Shown: positions 36,145 to 45,218 of the stretch, piece by piece
How the letters are laid out: every line of letters begins with the position of its first letter
How positions within the stretch are numbered: the stretch's first letter is position 1
DNA from: Phycisphaerales bacterium
GTDB lineage: Bacteria; Planctomycetota; Phycisphaerae; UBA1845
NCBI GenBank assembly: GCA_020639115.1
Contig: JACKHG010000007.1
Location: forward strand, 124,001-188,000
Direction: 5' to 3'
DNA: 64,000 nucleotides
Program-made: the position numbers and the translations under genes
Notes under the pieces: generated by a model
What the model was told of the DNA's origin: nothing
What the model saw: the letters and a program-made list of their open reading frames with translations, nothing else
Database searches by the model: none

Positions 36145-37471
36145 GGCAATCCGTATTCGCGTTGGTTGGATCGGTCGCGGCGCGGCCTGTCCGCCGGCAG
36201 TCGCAGGCGGTGAGTCCGTGATCGACGCGTACTTCCTCTCCCGGGGCAATGAACTTCAGCGCCACCACGCCGCGGGCATCCCGCCGGGCGTTTGGCTGAC
36301 AACTGTGCCGCACGCAGGCGAGCTTGCCGGGCGCCGCGGGCGTAGCGGCAAACACGCGTTCACCCGCCACGAACAGCCGGCGGGCGAACACGCCCGGGCC
36401 GCGCGGGGTTTCACGTATTTCCGTCCGTGCGACGCGCCCCCAGATCGCCGGCACGTGCCGCAACAGCGGCGAAAGCAGGCGCAGCGCGCGCGAGGCTGCG
36501 AACCAGCCGGGATGCCGCCGGTCGTACCACTCGCCCATGTGCGCGCGGTCCGGCAGCAGCATCGCCCGCAGGTAGGCGGCCTTGAAGCGGAGGCCCGGGG
36601 CGCAGAGTGCATCGGTCAGCACGTGGCCGAGCGCGCCCTCCGCGTCCCGCGGCGCCTGCCGCAGGGTGCGCCGCTCGCGCCAGTTGGGTTTATATGCATC
36701 CATCTCGGCCCGCACCCACGCCGGCCGAATCGGTCCGAGTTGATCTTCCGCCGCGGAAAGTGCGCTGTGCGCCGCCGGCATCAGGCCCCAGGACCGCGCA
36801 TGCTCCAGCAGCACGGCCCAGTCGAGCCCGTCGCCGCAGTGCTGCGCCCAGTTCCGCAGATCAGCGAGCCAGCGCGATTGCGCGTTGCCGTGCACCGCCG
36901 AGTGGACCGCGAGGTGGAGCAGCATGTCGGCAGCCCCCGGCACGAGCACCTCCGCCCGGCCGATGCGCACCGCCTCCGCGCCCTCCCAGAATGCGCTGGC
37001 GGGTACGGTGCGGGCGTAGCGCAGCGGCCGGAACGGTCGCACGTGCAGATCGATCCGCGCGGGTACGACGCCGGGAACCAGCAGGTCGCGCTCGTAGTGA
37101 AAACGCGGGAAGAAATCGCTGCGCACCAGCGGTCGGCCCGGACGGCAGCCCATCCGCACGAGCAGCGCGAGCGCCGCGGCGGCGTCCTGGGGACGCACCA
37201 TGAGGTCGATGTCGGCCATGGGCCGGCTGTCGGGATGGGCATGAACGGTCAGGTTCAGCGCCGCACCCTTGAGCACCATGAGTGGCATGCCAGCCTGGGC
37301 GAATTGCAGGCCGACGCGTTCCACCAGCCGCAGCAGGCAGACGTTGCGCAGGCCGACCACGGGGTCACCCAGATCGGCGCAGCGCAGCACCGGCTGGCGA
37401 ACCGGCGAGGTTCGCCGGGTCCGCTCCACCTGCACGAATTGCTGGCTTGCCAATGTCGTCACGGCGCGCAC
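36137..37471 (-). CDS. Nucleotidyltransferase-family protein with SET-like C-terminal tail
   Basis: The 444-residue protein has an N-terminal nucleotidyltransferase_5-like domain: MVLKGAALN, then RPMADIDLMVRP with the metal aspartates (Asp-x-Asp near 88-90), followed by HYERDLLV, RIDLHVRPFRP and a helical middle region. Such proteins accompany HprK-like and PqqD-like genes in RiPP and HPr-rel clusters. The last 110 residues differ: RGPGVFARRLFVAGERV, CVRHSCQPNA, ALKFIAPGEEVRVDHG and CDC resemble the start, NHSCxPN, GEEL-x-DY and post-SET parts of a SET domain, but compressed to about 75 residues. The start is GTG 37471 with GAGGA upstream. It is the first gene of the cysteine-peptide operon and overlaps the peptide start. 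Confidence 0.78.
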   Translation of the reverse strand: MRAVTTLASQQFVQVERTRRTSPVRQPVLRCADLGDPVVGLRNVCLLRLVERVGLQFAQAGMPLMVLKGAALNLTVHAHPDSRPMADIDLMVRPQDAAAALALLVRMGCRPGRPLVRSDFFPRFHYERDLLVPGVVPARIDLHVRPFRPLRYARTVPASAFWEGAEAVRIGRAEVLVPGAADMLLHLAVHSAVHGNAQSRWLADLRNWAQHCGDGLDWAVLLEHARSWGLMPAAHSALSAAEDQLGPIRPAWVRAEMDAYKPNWRERRTLRQAPRDAEGALGHVLTDALCAPGLRFKAAYLRAMLLPDRAHMGEWYDRRHPGWFAASRALRLLSPLLRHVPAIWGRVARTEIRETPRGPGVFARRLFVAGERVFAATPAAPGKLACVRHSCQPNARRDARGVVALKFIAPGEEVRVDHGLTACDCRRTGRAATDPTNANTDCHD

Positions 37472-37571
37472 GGTCCTCGCATGAGGCGGATACGCTCCTG
37501 CGCGTACCTTCGCCTATCGTTCTATCGGAACCAGGTGGTGCTCGATTGACTTATTGGACGTGGGCGGGTGG

Positions 37572-39887
37572 TTATCGGTCGCAGGCGGCAGAATCCGCGC
37601 GGAGGCTGGGGTACGGCGGCCCGGTCATGCACAGGTCGGTGTGCCAGTACTCCCCGGTTCGCTGGCGGGCCCGCTGGATCTCGTCGCGCCGATGCCGCAG
37701 CCGGCGGACGCGGTGCCGGTCGTGGAAGATCTGCGCGAGTTCGTCGTCGCTGACCCGCTGCTGCCACCATGTCCAGATCGCGGCTGCGTTGGCGCGGGCC
37801 AGCTCCGGCGTGGCGAGATCGTCGCGGATCGGGGCTGCGAGGGCGTCCGCGATCAGCTCGAAGTGCAGGTTGACCACCTCGGCTGCCGTCTCGCGCACCG
37901 ACGGATCGGTGGACGTCAGGCCCGCGAGGATCACGCCGGCGGACGCGGCGTGGCCGTCGAGCAGCGCACTCGCCGCGTCGTGCACGTCGACCGCCATCGC
38001 GGGCGGAGGCGGCAGCGGCGCGGGGGCGAGGTTGCTCGCGGCGAAGTCGAGGCGCACGCCCCCGTACTCCCAGGACGACAGGTAGAAGCAGTAGCTGGGA
38101 TCCGCGAGCGGCTTGTCGAAGTGGAACGCGAGCTTGCGTACGCCGTCGGCGTCCGCGTCGAGGATCTTCACGTCGAACTCGCCGGCGTCGAAGGTCTGTC
38201 CGGTCACGAAGGGACACGGTGGCCGGAATCCGGCGATCAGGAAGCGGCCGAGCAGGCCGGTGAAGTACCGGCTTTTCTCAACCGCGACGGTCAGGCTGTG
38301 CGCGTCGGTCTGGGTGACCTCCGACGGCACGTCCATGCTCAGGATGAACGGCGCGAAGGTGAGCACGTGAAAGGTCTCGTGCTCGATGCGCGGGCCTTCC
38401 TGCTCTGCGAGGCAGCGTTTCGCGTAGATGCCGGAGAACGGCAGGTTGATCAGGAACACGTGCTCGGTTTCGGCGGGGGGCGGAGCCGCTTTCAGCCCCA
38501 GCATGGTGTACTGCTCGGCGTAGACCATGCCCATCCACAGCAGGCGGCCGAGCTTCATCGACACCGCGTAGCCGAGCACCACGAAGATCGCCACGACGTG
38601 TGCGGTCCGCCGCCACGCGCGCCGCGGGCGCCGGGCGAGGCAATCGCACGCGATCGCGAGCCCCACGGCCACGCCGACGCCGCAGAGATATCCCGAATGG
38701 GGCGTCGCCAGCACGTTCGTCACCGGCAGGATCGCCAGGAGAATCCACAACGGCCAGATCCAGTACCCGCGCGCCCGCCGCGTCGCCAGCACGTAGAGCC
38801 CGATGCACGCCAGCGCCAGCACGATCGACTCGACCGTGCCCGCCGGAACCTCGCGAAACGGGTGATAGCGTCCCGACGGCCCGACGGTCATCGAGAACGG
38901 CAGCAGCGCCGCGCACAGGTAGTGAAAAAGCTTCGCGATCCACCACAGCACGTAGCCATCGCGGCCACCGTGCTGCACGTAGACCTCGGGCATCGGCTCG
39001 TAGAAGAACTTCAACCGCCAGATGAGAAACGCCAGCCCGATCACCGCGAACACGACGTACGCCGGCCACCGCGCCAGCACCCGCCGCCACCCGCCGTACG
39101 CGAGATCGAACGCGACGACGATGCCGGGCATCATGATCGCGTTTTCGCGCGAGAAGAGCGCGAGGACCCACAGCACGATCACGATCGCGAAGAGCCCGAC
39201 GCGCAAATCAGAGCCGCGCCCGTGAGGAAGCGGACCAGAATCAGAGCCGCGCCCGTAAGGAAGCGGAGAAAACCCGCGCCCGTGAGGAAGCGGACCAGTC
39301 TCCAGCCCCGACGCGCGCATGTACACCAGCAACGCCGCGAGCATCAGCATCGTCTGCAGCACGATGTTCTGCGCCGCGAGCCAACCGGCGGCGTACACGG
39401 TGTGCGGGTAGATCGCGAACGCCAGCCCGCCGAGCAGTGCCCAGCGCCGCTGCGACGTGAGTCGCCGGCACAGCGCGTAGATCAGCAGAGCCGCTGCGTA
39501 ATGCAGCGCCAGGTTCACCGCGTGCGCCGCGATCGGCTTATCGCCGCTCAGCGCGTAGGTGATCTTCAGCAGGGCGACCGCGACGGGCCGCGCGTAGACA
39601 AAACGGACCGGCTTCTCCTGCCACCAGAGCTTGACCTGCTGCGCGGCGTCGAGCGTCGTGGCGTTGAGCAGATCGCGAAAACTCCAGTGCGCCTGCGGAA
39701 TACTGTGGTAGTGCCAGTGATCGTCCAGCGACAGTCCGTCGGTCAGCGACCAGCCGTGCGCCAGGAGTACCGCAACCAGCAGCACCAGCGCGGCCCAGCC
39801 CCAACTGCCGCACATCCGCGTCAGCCAGCCCCGCGCCCGCGGCGCCTCCGTCCCCTCGACTGGCCCGACGGCCCCCGATGCCGTCAC
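37572..39887 (-). CDS. Polytopic membrane protein, probable lipid-linked-sugar glycosyltransferase type
   Basis: The 771-residue protein has about ten transmembrane helices in its first 450 residues, an extracytoplasmic first loop with DGLSLDDHWHYHSIPQ (an acidic DD typical of GT-C/PMT enzymes), and a soluble C-terminal region of about 280 residues with HEAT-like helices (LTSTDPSVRETAAEVVNLHF). The GT-C assignment is inferred from topology and the DD loop. Residues about 196-230 carry an in-frame insertion of three PLPHGRGSD-type units made by a DNA repeat. The start is GTG 39887, overlapping the stop of the upstream secreted-protein gene (GTGA), so the two are coupled. It is separated by 100 bases from the cysteine-peptide operon. 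Confidence 0.68.
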   Translation of the reverse strand: MTASGAVGPVEGTEAPRARGWLTRMCGSWGWAALVLLVAVLLAHGWSLTDGLSLDDHWHYHSIPQAHWSFRDLLNATTLDAAQQVKLWWQEKPVRFVYARPVAVALLKITYALSGDKPIAAHAVNLALHYAAALLIYALCRRLTSQRRWALLGGLAFAIYPHTVYAAGWLAAQNIVLQTMLMLAALLVYMRASGLETGPLPHGRGFSPLPYGRGSDSGPLPHGRGSDLRVGLFAIVIVLWVLALFSRENAIMMPGIVVAFDLAYGGWRRVLARWPAYVVFAVIGLAFLIWRLKFFYEPMPEVYVQHGGRDGYVLWWIAKLFHYLCAALLPFSMTVGPSGRYHPFREVPAGTVESIVLALACIGLYVLATRRARGYWIWPLWILLAILPVTNVLATPHSGYLCGVGVAVGLAIACDCLARRPRRAWRRTAHVVAIFVVLGYAVSMKLGRLLWMGMVYAEQYTMLGLKAAPPPAETEHVFLINLPFSGIYAKRCLAEQEGPRIEHETFHVLTFAPFILSMDVPSEVTQTDAHSLTVAVEKSRYFTGLLGRFLIAGFRPPCPFVTGQTFDAGEFDVKILDADADGVRKLAFHFDKPLADPSYCFYLSSWEYGGVRLDFAASNLAPAPLPPPPAMAVDVHDAASALLDGHAASAGVILAGLTSTDPSVRETAAEVVNLHFELIADALAAPIRDDLATPELARANAAAIWTWWQQRVSDDELAQIFHDRHRVRRLRHRRDEIQRARQRTGEYWHTDLCMTGPPYPSLRADSAACDR
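39208..39298. repeat. Tandem 33-base repeat inserted in frame in a coding region
   Basis: Three copies (39208-39240, 39241-39273, and a shorter one at 39274-39298) share a core like GCGCCCGTGAGGAAGCGGA. On the minus strand they encode GPLPHGRGSDS-type units of 11 residues, so the reading frame is preserved. The insertion falls in a loop between two transmembrane helices. Confidence 0.88.
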
Positions 39888-40873
39888 CGGCCACCTCGCT
39901 TTGTGCGGTGCGGCGCCCGCACCTTGCGTTCAAAAGCCCGTTCGTCCACCAGAGCGACGGAACCGGTGAGATGCTGCTCGAGTTGCATCCGGCCCACGCG
40001 CGTGTTCAGCGCGGTCACGAGATCGAGCTGCGACTCGGCGGCCAGCAACCGGCCGTAGGCGTAATCCCATTCGTACTCGCCCTTCACCGTGCCCGACTCG
40101 ACGGTGAGCGCCGCACCCTGCAACGGATCGAGCCCGTTGACCGCCTGCGGGCCCGCGGACACCGCGCTGATCGTGCCGGTCATGTTCAGGCGCACCGACT
40201 GCCGCCGCGGCTTGCGCCGCGCACACGTGAACGACTCGAGCAGTTCGAGGTTGGTCCCGCCGAGTGGGAACGCGATCTCCTCGCGGCGTTGCCAGGCGTC
40301 GCGGTAGTTGACCTTCGCGGGCGCCCCCAGGGTCACGAACAGCGGCAATTGCGCGAAGGCCTCCTTCGAAAAGAAACTCTGTGCGAGCTGGCTGACCGCG
40401 TCGGGACCCGCGTAGATCTGCGGCGTTTCGAAGCTCAGGATGTCCCCGCTGCGACTGACGCGGATGTGGAAGGGTTTGCCGATGATGCTCGCGAAGGTCG
40501 GCGCCAGCGGTGACGTGCTCGGAGCCGGCACGCGCGAGTCGTAATCGAGTGCCGCATCGATGCCGGGGATGGCTCCGTCCGTGGACAGCTTCATGTAGTG
40601 CGTGGTCCACTCCAACTCCGCCTCGCCGTTGGACGACACGGACGCGACCACGATGGCCATGCCGCTTTCGGTGCGGACCGTGACCTCCTGCTTCGTTTCG
40701 AGCAGTTCAGCCGCGATGCCGTGCCGGACGATGCTGCGGCTGACGTAGTGGTGCCGCGTGCCCGCCTCGAACTTCGGCGCCAGGCTGACGCCGTCGTCGG
40801 CCAGCACCGTGCCACCGGGCAGAAGCAGCACTGCCGTCAGAATGCAACCGCGGGTTCGGGACATCGCGAACAT
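39884..40873 (-). CDS. Secreted protein of unknown function
   Basis: The 329-residue product has a signal peptide (CILTAVLLLPGGTVLA) and no transmembrane helices afterwards. The body is beta-rich: YVSRSIVRHGIAAELLETKQEVTVRTES, IVVASVSSNGEAELEWTTHYMKLSTDG and GKPFHIRVSRSGDILSFE suggest a domain like those in DUF6263-type proteins, which is a loose resemblance. The start is ATG 40873 or ATG 40864. Its TGA overlaps the GTG start of the membrane glycosyltransferase-like gene, which suggests that the two proteins work together at the envelope. Confidence 0.72.
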   Translation of the reverse strand: MFAMSRTRGCILTAVLLLPGGTVLADDGVSLAPKFEAGTRHHYVSRSIVRHGIAAELLETKQEVTVRTESGMAIVVASVSSNGEAELEWTTHYMKLSTDGAIPGIDAALDYDSRVPAPSTSPLAPTFASIIGKPFHIRVSRSGDILSFETPQIYAGPDAVSQLAQSFFSKEAFAQLPLFVTLGAPAKVNYRDAWQRREEIAFPLGGTNLELLESFTCARRKPRRQSVRLNMTGTISAVSAGPQAVNGLDPLQGAALTVESGTVKGEYEWDYAYGRLLAAESQLDLVTALNTRVGRMQLEQHLTGSVALVDERAFERKVRAPHRTKRGGR

Positions 40874-40936
40874 GATAACCGGACTCGCGACGGGCGATAA
40901 GTGGCGAAACGCGAGTCGATTTCGGCGGAAGCCGCG

Positions 40937-41875
40937 CTAGGGCGGGGCGCCGCCGGTTGGCTGGCCTTCCCGGGCGTGCCCGGCGGTGACCGCGTGCAGC
41001 CATTTGCGGGCGGCTGCTCGGGCGGGGACGTCGCGCAGCACCCATTGGTCCGTGTGATTGCGGAATCCGGTCGTGCAGAAGTCGAATGGTGCGTCCGTGT
41101 CCGCCGCGCGCAGGTACGCTTCCGTCGCGGCTGTGGAGTTTTCCTGGATGACCAGCGTCGGACGTTCGCCGAGCCGTCGCAGACGCACCAGGGCCGACGC
41201 CCGGTCGCTGTCCGGATACGGCCACTCCCTGACGCCGTCATAATGGCTGTCTGGAAGGAACGCGCACCACAGCCGCGAGATCGAGTCGTCGTGCAGCCCG
41301 ATGTAATTGCACGCGATTGCTCCTCGGGAAAACCCCATGAGCACGACCGCGGAGGCATCGCCGCCATAGTCCGCGCAGACGAGCTTCACCGCCGCCTCGC
41401 AGTACGCGACCGTGGCGTCGACGTCACCCCACCAGGAGAGGGCGTTGCAGCCGCGGGCGCGATCGACGCAAGGCAGGGTGAGCCAGATGAATCCGGCGCC
41501 GCCGCTGAGTCCATAGCCGAGCACGGCGTCCTCGATGCGCCCGCTGCAGGTGTCGCCATATTTGTTGTGGTAGGGGCCGTTGCCGGTGTACTCGACGATC
41601 ACGGGGTACTTGCTGCCGGGCTTCCAGTCGGTCGGCAGGTACAGGCAGTGGTGAACGTCGGTGTCCGCCCACGCGGGCAACTGCTGGCGGACGCGTTTGC
41701 CGGCGGCGGGCGCGCCCGCCTCGACGGGCGGAGGCGCAAGATCCGGCGCGACGGTTGCGATATCCGGCGGTTCGTCGGCTGCTTGCGCCCAGTGCGCTGG
41801 CGAGACTACGCCCGCCGCGCACACCAGCGCGCTGAGAACACTCAGGGATTGTGCCAATTCCCGCGGTCGAGCCAT
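40937..41875 (-). CDS. Secreted alpha/beta hydrolase
   Basis: This 312-residue exported protein has a signal peptide ending HWAQAA, a proline-rich linker and an esterase-like fold: YPVIVEYTGNGPY, the oxyanion-side GGAGFIWLTLPCVD, and nucleophile elbow MGFSRGAIACN (GxSxG, Ser near 177). A candidate acid and base are DSHYDG and NHTDQWVL, the latter holding the likely catalytic His. The family resembles feruloyl esterase or Dienelactone-type depolymerases, but the substrate cannot be fixed. It has its own short upstream gap and no clear operon partner; a secreted dockerin-like protein lies upstream on the same strand 139 bases away. Confidence 0.85.
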   Translation of the reverse strand: MARPRELAQSLSVLSALVCAAGVVSPAHWAQAADEPPDIATVAPDLAPPPVEAGAPAAGKRVRQQLPAWADTDVHHCLYLPTDWKPGSKYPVIVEYTGNGPYHNKYGDTCSGRIEDAVLGYGLSGGAGFIWLTLPCVDRARGCNALSWWGDVDATVAYCEAAVKLVCADYGGDASAVVLMGFSRGAIACNYIGLHDDSISRLWCAFLPDSHYDGVREWPYPDSDRASALVRLRRLGERPTLVIQENSTAATEAYLRAADTDAPFDFCTTGFRNHTDQWVLRDVPARAAARKWLHAVTAGHAREGQPTGGAPP

Positions 41876-42014
41876 CCACCCAGTTTGGCGTCACGTCATC
41901 GGTTGTCCAGCGCGCCTTCTCATCGCTGCTGGTCGGCGCGGGCATCTGGCGGGCGGTCCGCGTCCCGGGGGGCATGTGCACACCTCGGGCGCGGATCGTT
42001 CGCAATGAGCGAAC

Positions 42015-44942
42015 TCACTCGCCTGCCAGTTCCCGCTGAAAGCGCGCGTAGTCGCCCAGATCCACGTCGGCGTCGCGGTCCAGATCGCTCAGGAGAAAGT
42101 GCACGCTGCTGCAGGCCGGGGGAGCCGTCGCCGCTCCCGGTCCCAAGACGCATTGGGCCATGAGTCCGAAGTCGACCAGGTCCAGGTCACCATCGCGGTC
42201 AATATCCCCGACGACCACCGCCGACGGCACGACGCTGTCGACGATGAAGCCGCTGGGATCATCGCCGGTGATCTGCGCACGGGTTGATGCGCGCGACGCC
42301 GCCGGACTGATCGGCTCGAAGACCGCCGCGTCCACGTTGATGAACGATTCGCCCGTGGACGCATCGAACCGCACCGGCACGCCGGCACGCAGAACGTAGC
42401 GACCCCCGACCCAGGACCAGATGTCCGGGGCGTTCGGCGTGTCCGGCAGGTACTCGAGCACGGTAGCCGCATCGAGCACGACCGAACCCAGCACACTGCC
42501 GCCGTCGTCAAGAAACGTCACGTGGGTCTGGCTCGCGCCTTGCCCGGCTGCGTCGACCTGCAGGCCGGTGTTGCCGCTCAAGGGATCCTCGGTGTGCGTC
42601 ACGCGGAAGGTCTCTCCGCCCTCATCATCGTAGAGCTTCATGATGATTACGTGGCCGGGCGGGCAGTCCTTGCACTTCTTCTCGCGTGCGACGGTTGCGC
42701 CGCTGGCGCCTGTGCCCAAGTCGATGCCGACGCCATCGTCACCAGAGCTGCCCAGGTTGCTCACCGCGAGGCGCCGACCCGCCGCTTCGCACCCCGCCAG
42801 GGGATCGCCGCACTGTTCGCTGATGCGGGCCTGCCCGACGCCGAAGCACTCGACTCCGAAGGTGCGCAGGTGGGCGTTGCTCACCACGAGATCGGGCACG
42901 CCGTCCCCTGCCAGATCCAGCGCCCGCAGATCGTCCCATGGCGGCCCATTGGGACATCCCGCACAGGGTTCCACCGGCGTCACTTCGATCATCTGCACGC
43001 CCGCGACGGGATCCGGCGTCAGCCCGCTCACGGTCACGACCCGATCGAAGAACCCCTCGTTCGCGCTGCGCGCGCCCGTGGCGCTGGTCGACACCGCGAA
43101 CAGCTTGTCGAGCGTGGCCGGCGCGCCCGCGACGTCGAGTCCCCACGTCATCACGGGGCCCGCAACGGTGCCCTCGGCGAGCACGCCGCCGTGGGCGTTC
43201 AGCAAACGCCAATCCAGCGACGTCGCGCCGATCGTGCTGAAGTCGTACTCCTCGCTCAGATTTCCGCCGGGATCGCCGATCACGCGCATGACGCCCTTGA
43301 CCGTGCCGTCCCAGCCCTTCGGACGGACGCGAATCTCGCGCTGCACGCCCGTGGCGCCCAGCAGCGGTGCGACATCCACGCTGGCCCCGCCCCCGTAAAG
43401 ACTGTCGAAGAGCACCTCGACGCCGTCCTCGCCGCTGCTGCCCAGGCAGCACGCGGACAGCCGGCGCCCGTCGACCGACAGGTTGGAGACTCCGCCCAGC
43501 GCGACGTGCGGCAGGCCGCTGGCGTACGCGGCGCGCGTGATGTGGACGTCGTCCACGGAGATCGTGCCCCCGCTCAAACTCGCGAATTCGATGCGTCCGA
43601 TGTGTACAACGGGTAGGGACCCGCCCAACGGCTGGAGCTTCAGGGCCACCGCGCCGGACACGCCTGTGCCGGAGGGCAGAACCAGCGCGCCGCTCGGTTC
43701 GCAGAAGTGCAGTTCGGTAACCGCTGCATTGCCGCCGAACCGCCAGTTGTCATTGTTGCCGCCCGTGCACGCGCTCGAGGCAGCCGGCACGTCCAGCGCC
43801 GTCCCGTTGGCGCAGCGCTCGACCGCCAGGACGGCGCCGTCACTGCCGATGTAGGCGGCGTCGAATTCGACACTGCCCAACGCGGAGAAATCGGGAGTGA
43901 GCACGCCCTGCCCCGTGCCCGGGTTGGTGGTATCGGTGAAACGGCCGGCTTCCTGCCCTTCGTCGTCGTAGAGCTTCATGATGATCACGTGTCCGGGCGG
44001 ACAGTCCTTGCAGCGCCCGCGGGCCACGGAGCTGTCGTGCGCGTCGGGACCAAGGTCGATGGCCACGCCGTCCTCCCCGGAGCTGCCCAGGTTGTCGACC
44101 ACCAATCCGCGTTCGGTGGCGGCGCAGGGTGGCGGCACGCCGATGCATTCCTCAGCCAGATGTGCCTGGCCCAGGGCCCACGACTCCACGCCGAACGTGC
44201 GAAGATGGGCGTCGTCGACGACGAGTTCGGAAATCCCGTCGGCCGTCACCTCGATCGACTGCACGTCGTCCCACGGCGGCCCGCCGGGACAGCCCGCACA
44301 CGGCTGTACCGGTGTCACTTCGATGCTCTGCACGCCGGCGATGGGATCGGGCGTCAGGCCGGTGACCGAGACCACGCGATCGAAGAAACCCTGCTCCGCG
44401 CTGCGTGCAGCCGTTGCGGGCGGCGCGAACGAGTAGAGCTTGTTGCAGGCCACGCCGGTGTCGGGAATGTCGAGTCCCCAGGAGAGCACGGCGCCGGCGA
44501 CGGTACCGTGATCGAGGACGTTGCCGAAACCGTCGCGCACGCGCCACTCCAGCGCGGTGACGCCGATCGTGCTGAAGTCGTACTCCTCGGTGATATGACC
44601 GTCGGGATCGCTGCTGATGCGCAGGTTGCCCTTCACGGTGCCGTCCCAGCCCTTGGGGCGGATGCGAATTTCGCGCTGCAGGCCGGTGGCGCCGAGCAAT
44701 TGGGTAATATCAATACTGGCGCCGCCGCCCGCGACGCTGGCGAGGCGGACCTCGACCCCGTCCTCGCCGGAGCTGCCGATGCAGCACGCGGTGAGCCTGC
44801 GGTCGGTGACCGAGAACGAGGAGATGCCGCCCAGCGGCTGGTGGAGCAGGCCGCTCACGTATTCATCCGGCGGTGACGCGGTCGTCAAGGACGCCAGGCT
44901 GCACAGCGCGGCAAGGCTGATGATGTAGGTTGCGGTCTTCAT
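42015..44942 (-). CDS. Large secreted protein with internal duplication and dockerin-like tail
   Basis: The 975-residue exported protein has a signal peptide ending LASLTTAS. Two long modules repeat: about residues 30-345 and 475-800 share LTACCIGSSGEDGVEV/LSACCLGSSGEDGVEV, LLGATGLQREIRIRPKGWDGTVKG, EEYDFSTIG, GFFDRVVSVTGLTPDPIAGVQ and CKDCPPGHVIIMKLYDDEG. A lectin-like middle segment lies between. Near the C-terminus VVGDIDRDGDLDLVDFGLMAQC and LSDLDRDADVDLGDYARFQREL form two EF-hand-like dockerin loops. No catalytic motif is recognised; the repeated CKDCPPGH may bind metal or form disulfides. It shares the dockerin-like tail type with the two giant genes at the window start. Confidence 0.8.
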   Translation of the reverse strand: MKTATYIISLAALCSLASLTTASPPDEYVSGLLHQPLGGISSFSVTDRRLTACCIGSSGEDGVEVRLASVAGGGASIDITQLLGATGLQREIRIRPKGWDGTVKGNLRISSDPDGHITEEYDFSTIGVTALEWRVRDGFGNVLDHGTVAGAVLSWGLDIPDTGVACNKLYSFAPPATAARSAEQGFFDRVVSVTGLTPDPIAGVQSIEVTPVQPCAGCPGGPPWDDVQSIEVTADGISELVVDDAHLRTFGVESWALGQAHLAEECIGVPPPCAATERGLVVDNLGSSGEDGVAIDLGPDAHDSSVARGRCKDCPPGHVIIMKLYDDEGQEAGRFTDTTNPGTGQGVLTPDFSALGSVEFDAAYIGSDGAVLAVERCANGTALDVPAASSACTGGNNDNWRFGGNAAVTELHFCEPSGALVLPSGTGVSGAVALKLQPLGGSLPVVHIGRIEFASLSGGTISVDDVHITRAAYASGLPHVALGGVSNLSVDGRRLSACCLGSSGEDGVEVLFDSLYGGGASVDVAPLLGATGVQREIRVRPKGWDGTVKGVMRVIGDPGGNLSEEYDFSTIGATSLDWRLLNAHGGVLAEGTVAGPVMTWGLDVAGAPATLDKLFAVSTSATGARSANEGFFDRVVTVSGLTPDPVAGVQMIEVTPVEPCAGCPNGPPWDDLRALDLAGDGVPDLVVSNAHLRTFGVECFGVGQARISEQCGDPLAGCEAAGRRLAVSNLGSSGDDGVGIDLGTGASGATVAREKKCKDCPPGHVIIMKLYDDEGGETFRVTHTEDPLSGNTGLQVDAAGQGASQTHVTFLDDGGSVLGSVVLDAATVLEYLPDTPNAPDIWSWVGGRYVLRAGVPVRFDASTGESFINVDAAVFEPISPAASRASTRAQITGDDPSGFIVDSVVPSAVVVGDIDRDGDLDLVDFGLMAQCVLGPGAATAPPACSSVHFLLSDLDRDADVDLGDYARFQRELAGE

Positions 44943-45218
44943 GGCAGAACGCTCACTTGCGAAACAGGTTGTCGGTCCGAGGGTTCAATCCCCCACGTTT
45001 GCGGGTGGTCCGGCCCTGCTGCTGATGGACTCCCCATCCTGCTTCCGTGGTTCGGTGGCGGAATCTCCAGGTTTGGTGCCGGGGGCCGATAATGCGAGCA
45101 GCCGCGTACGCGGAGGGACATCACTGCAACTCTCTGGCAAATCGTGACTTATGAGTGAAGTCGGGGGCGGAACGAGGTGGGCGTAGGCGCGCAGAGCTGG
45201 TGCGGCGGCGCGGGGGGC

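Noticed and set aside
44941..45147. tRNA-like T-loop (GGTTCAATCC) and a small open frame
   Set aside because: The T stem pairs poorly, no matching acceptor or anticodon arm is found, no CCA end follows, and the upstream part would lie inside the start of the secreted-protein gene.
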